Assembly (NCBI GenBank): GCA_964407285.1
Contig: CAYOVG010000130.1
Location: 1-17,130, forward strand
DNA: 17,130 nt
Source of the DNA: CAYOVG01 sp964407285
GTDB taxonomy: Bacteria; Desulfobacterota; Syntrophobacteria; Syntrophobacterales; Syntrophobacteraceae
Reading direction: 5' to 3'
Both the position numbers and the translations under genes were made by a program. Positions 14,653 through 17,130 of the stretch are shown in pieces (position 1 is the stretch's first letter; the number at the start of each line of letters is the position of its first letter). The notes below the pieces were generated by a model that saw only the letters and a list, made by a program, of their open reading frames with translations, made no database searches and had not been told where the DNA came from.

Positions 14653-15771
14653 TTGCGTGTAGTCATGTTTTACCATTCGCTCATATCGGACTGGAATCAT
14701 GGAAATGCCCATTTCCTGAGAGGGGTCGCATCGGAACTGCTTTCCAGGGGGCACGACGTACGCGTGTTCGAACCAGCGGACGGATGGAGCATCGTGAACC
14801 TTACGGCGCGGTACGGAAACGATCCGGTCCGCAAATTCCACCAAGCCTTTCCGCAATTCACGGACCGAATCGTCAGGTACGATTTGGCGACCATGGATCT
14901 CGATCGGGAACTGGCCGGCGCGGACCTGGTGATCGTCCACGAATGGAACGATCACGGACTCGTCAGGCGTATCGGCTCGCACCGCGCCATGTGCGGCGGG
15001 TACAGGCTGCTTTTTCATGACACGCACCATCGGGCCGTAACGGACCGCGAGAGCATAGCCTCGTATGACCTCCGCCATTACGACGGGGTGCTGGCCTATG
15101 GGTGCGTCATACGGGACATTTATCTGGGCGAGGGTTGGACGCAGAGGGCCTGGACGTGGCACGAAGCGGCCGATACCCGTATCTTTCGCCCAGCGAAGGT
15201 TGATCGCGACGGCGGAGGAGATTCCATGGGAGACGTGGTCTGGATCGGCAACTGGGGAGATGAGGAGCGCACGGGGGAGCTTTTCGAGTTTTTTGTGGAA
15301 CCCGTGCGGTCTTTGGGACTCAAGGCTCTCGCCTGCGGGGTCCGCTACCCCGAAGCCGGGCTCGAAGCCCTCGCCCGCTCCGGAATTCAATACGGCGGTT
15401 GGGTGCCCAACTACGAGGCTCCGGCCATCTTCGCCCGGTTCAGGGCTACCGTCCATATCCCCAGGCGTCCGTATGTGAGGGCGCTTCCGGGAATCCCCAC
15501 CATCCGGCCTTTCGAAGCGCTGGCGTGCGGTATTCCCCTGGTGTGCTCCCCGTGGGAGGATGCGGAGGGGCTTTTCACCCCTGGGCGGGACTATCTGACG
15601 GCTCGCGACGGCAAAGAGATGAAGCGCCACCTGGAAGCAGTGATCCGGGACGACGACACCGCACGGGAACTGGCGTCCCATGGACTCCAGACTATCTTGA
15701 GCCGCCACACCTGCGGGCACAGAGTGGACGAACTGCTCGCCATATACGACAGCCTCCGGACGGTCGGTTGA
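14653..15771 (+). CDS. CgeB-like glycosyltransferase, first of three related copies
   Basis: A GT-B type glycosyltransferase of the CgeB-like group, 372 residues from TTG 14653. The N-terminal domain has the motif HSLISDWNHGNAHFLRG shared with the two genes that follow. The C-terminal domain has VWIGNWGDEERT and RPFEALACGIPLVCSP, the donor-binding region of these enzymes. I choose TTG 14653 because AGGAGG lies seven bases upstream (14640-14645) and the first strand begins directly (RVVMFYHS). GTG 14623 and ATG 14626, which overlap the previous stop, are in-frame alternatives giving ten or nine extra residues without homology. CgeB is named for a Bacillus spore-crust maturation protein; the group is mostly uncharacterised, so glycosyl transfer is a family-level inference. 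There is no signal peptide. Confidence 0.8.
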   Translation: MRVVMFYHSLISDWNHGNAHFLRGVASELLSRGHDVRVFEPADGWSIVNLTARYGNDPVRKFHQAFPQFTDRIVRYDLATMDLDRELAGADLVIVHEWNDHGLVRRIGSHRAMCGGYRLLFHDTHHRAVTDRESIASYDLRHYDGVLAYGCVIRDIYLGEGWTQRAWTWHEAADTRIFRPAKVDRDGGGDSMGDVVWIGNWGDEERTGELFEFFVEPVRSLGLKALACGVRYPEAGLEALARSGIQYGGWVPNYEAPAIFARFRATVHIPRRPYVRALPGIPTIRPFEALACGIPLVCSPWEDAEGLFTPGRDYLTARDGKEMKRHLEAVIRDDDTARELASHGLQTILSRHTCGHRVDELLAIYDSLRTVG

Positions 15772-15814
15772 AATTGAGGGGGATGGAAAAGCGCATACGA
15801 GAGGGAAACGTCCA

Positions 15815-16915
15815 ATGAACAAAGCAAGCAAATCAAACAAGGGAATGCGAATCGCCTTCTTCGGATCGAGTCTCGTGTCGGCGTACTGGAACGGGGCCGC
15901 AACGTACTACCGCGGGATTATACGGGCGCTCCACGAGCGCGGGCATCGCGTCACGTTTTTCGAACCCGACGCCTACGGAAGGCAGGAGCATCGCGACATT
16001 GCGGACCCGCCCTGGGCCGATGTGGTAGTGTATTCCGCGGAGGGGTATGCGGGGGTCCACGGCGCGCTTGAAAGCGCGCGCGGCGCCGACCTGATCGTCA
16101 AAGCCAGCGGCGTGGGAGTGTTCGACGAATTGCTGGAAGCCGGGGTCGTGGATCTCAAGAAGCCCGGCAACATGGTAGCGTTCTGGGACGTGGATGCCCC
16201 CGCCACTCTCGACAGGGTCGGGCAGAATCCTCGGGACCCCTTCCGCAGTCTCATCCCGCGCTACGACATGATCCTCACCTACGGAGGCGGAGAGCCGGTG
16301 GTCGATGCTTACAGGGAACTCGGCGCCCGCCGGTGCATTCCCGTCTACAACGCGCTCGATCCGTCCACCCACTATCCGGTATCTCGAGATTCAAGGTTCC
16401 AAGGATGCCTGAACTTCCTCGGAAACCGCCTGCCGGACCGGGAACGCAGGGTCGAGGAGTTCTTCCTCGGCGCGGCGGCCGAACTTCCGGAATACCGGTT
16501 CATCCTCGGTGGAAACGGCTGGGATGACAAACCCATGCCGGAAAACGTCAGGTATGTGGGCCATGTGTACACCAAAGACCACAATGCGTTCAATTGCAGC
16601 TCCCTGGCCGTCCTTAACATAAACCGGGAGAGCATGGCGCGCTACGGCTTCTCGCCTCCAACGCGGGTCTTCGAAGCGGCGGGGGCGGGGGCGTGCATCA
16701 TAACGGATGCCTGGGAGGGAATCGATCTGTTCCTCGAACCCGGCAGCGAGGTACTGACCGCCGGGAGTGGCGGAGACACCGCCGAAATCCTGCGCTCTCT
16801 CACGCCCGAACGCGCGCGCTCCATTGGCGAAGCTGCCCGGAGCCGCATCCACGCCCAACATACCTACACGCATCGGGCCGAACAACTCGAATCGGTGCTC
16901 GGCGCCCGACGATAA
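15815..16915 (+). CDS. CgeB-like glycosyltransferase, second of three related copies
   Basis: The 366-residue product is again a GT-B type CgeB-like protein. Its N-terminus has a short Lys/Ser-rich lead (MNKASKSNKG), then RIAFFGSSLVSAYWNGAATY, which matches the first copy and the next one position by position. The donor domain shows LNFLGNRLPDRE (near 195) and RVFEAAGAGACIITD near residue 285, with the usual Glu, then VLTAGSGGDTAEILRSL. GAGAGGG lies about nine bases before ATG 15815; a later start at the internal ATG (MRIAFF) would remove only the basic lead. It follows the previous gene by 43 bases and ends in TAA. The three copies differ enough to act on different acceptors or donors; the order may reflect sequential additions. 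Confidence 0.8.
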   Translation: MNKASKSNKGMRIAFFGSSLVSAYWNGAATYYRGIIRALHERGHRVTFFEPDAYGRQEHRDIADPPWADVVVYSAEGYAGVHGALESARGADLIVKASGVGVFDELLEAGVVDLKKPGNMVAFWDVDAPATLDRVGQNPRDPFRSLIPRYDMILTYGGGEPVVDAYRELGARRCIPVYNALDPSTHYPVSRDSRFQGCLNFLGNRLPDRERRVEEFFLGAAAELPEYRFILGGNGWDDKPMPENVRYVGHVYTKDHNAFNCSSLAVLNINRESMARYGFSPPTRVFEAAGAGACIITDAWEGIDLFLEPGSEVLTAGSGGDTAEILRSLTPERARSIGEAARSRIHAQHTYTHRAEQLESVLGARR

Positions 16916-16945
16916 CGACAAATCGGACAGAGAGGGGCTAGACTC

Positions 16946-17130
16946 TTGGAACACCAACCATTACAGATGATTATCCTGGGACTCTCCATCACGTCCTCCT
17001 GGGGAAACGGCCACGCTACCACCTACAGAGGCCTCGTGCGCGAACTGACCATGCAGGGTCACGATGTGCTCTTCCTGGAAAGGGATGTGCCCTGGTACGC
17101 CGCCAACCGGGACCTCCCCCATCCCCCTTT
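16946..17130 (+). CDS. CgeB-like glycosyltransferase, third copy, partial at the right edge
   Basis: An open frame runs from TTG 16946 to the end of the window, 61 codons and two bases. GAGAGGGG ends eight bases before the TTG, a good ribosome site. ATG 16967 is an in-frame alternative seven codons later. The visible part is the first half of an N-terminal GT-B domain: IILGLSITSSWGNGHATTYR, then RELTMQGHDVLFLERDVPWYA. Its motif S-x2-S-x-W/x-x-x-G-x-A-x3-RG aligns with the two previous genes. The catalytic half lies outside the window, so only the family can be given. Separation from the previous gene is 30 bases, consistent with one operon. Confidence 0.75.
   Translation, partial: MEHQPLQMIILGLSITSSWGNGHATTYRGLVRELTMQGHDVLFLERDVPWYAANRDLPHPP

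Noticed and set aside
15783..15818. An 11-codon ORF whose TGA overlaps the ATG of the second CgeB-like gene
   Set aside because: The G-rich run abuts its ATG with no spacer, so initiation is unlikely; the overlap is probably coincidental.

Overview
The window looks like chromosomal DNA of a GC-rich Gram-negative bacterium. The evidence is a GyrB of the Gram-negative type (it carries the start of the insertion after the Toprim domain), an Mla-type lipid-transport operon that only makes sense with an outer membrane, and a glycan-assembly cassette. The gene set, the frequent TTG starts and the GAAGACA-type heptamer repeats resemble Desulfobacterota (deltaproteobacteria). That placement is inference from general resemblance, not from a marker gene comparison. 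There are no rRNA or tRNA genes, insertion sequences, CRISPR arrays or phage genes that I can see.

Left part (1-3886, minus strand): gyrB runs leftwards from ATG 2051 behind a very good sigma70 promoter (2227-2255). Its reading frame meets TGA at 182-180, but the same frame keeps GyrB-like sequence right to the window edge and meets two more stops, both TAG (65-63 and 26-24). No frameshift is visible. The roughly 700-base gap 2052-2755 holds the promoter, a degenerate heptamer repeat, and two tiny overlapping ORFs of uncertain status. An AI-2E/PerM-family membrane protein gene (2756-3886) follows, also on the minus strand.

Middle part (3887-10525): a divergent intergenic region carries a GC-rich block of nested inverted repeats and an AT-rich palindrome overlapping a TATAAT box. 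Then a plus-strand operon encodes an Mla-like inner-membrane phospholipid transporter: STAS protein (MlaB-like), ATPase (MlaF), permease (MlaE) and substrate-binding MCE protein (MlaD). It is followed closely by two ABC exporter half-transporters whose motifs show they form an asymmetric heterodimer (MdlA/MdlB-like). No mlaC or mlaA is present.

Right part (10526-17130): a GC-poorer spacer of about 570 bases contains a terminator-like hairpin, a promoter candidate and a dyad. It leads into a tightly packed cassette: WbiB-like NAD-dependent sugar epimerase, B12-binding-type radical SAM protein, a GT4-like glycosyltransferase, and three CgeB-like glycosyltransferases that share an N-terminal signature. 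The last of these runs off the right edge. Four of the six genes appear to start at TTG, most with clear Shine-Dalgarno sequences. The cassette probably builds or modifies a surface or secreted oligosaccharide; its product cannot be told from sequence. It is the best candidate here for an undescribed system, and the multiply interrupted gyrB is the oddest single observation.
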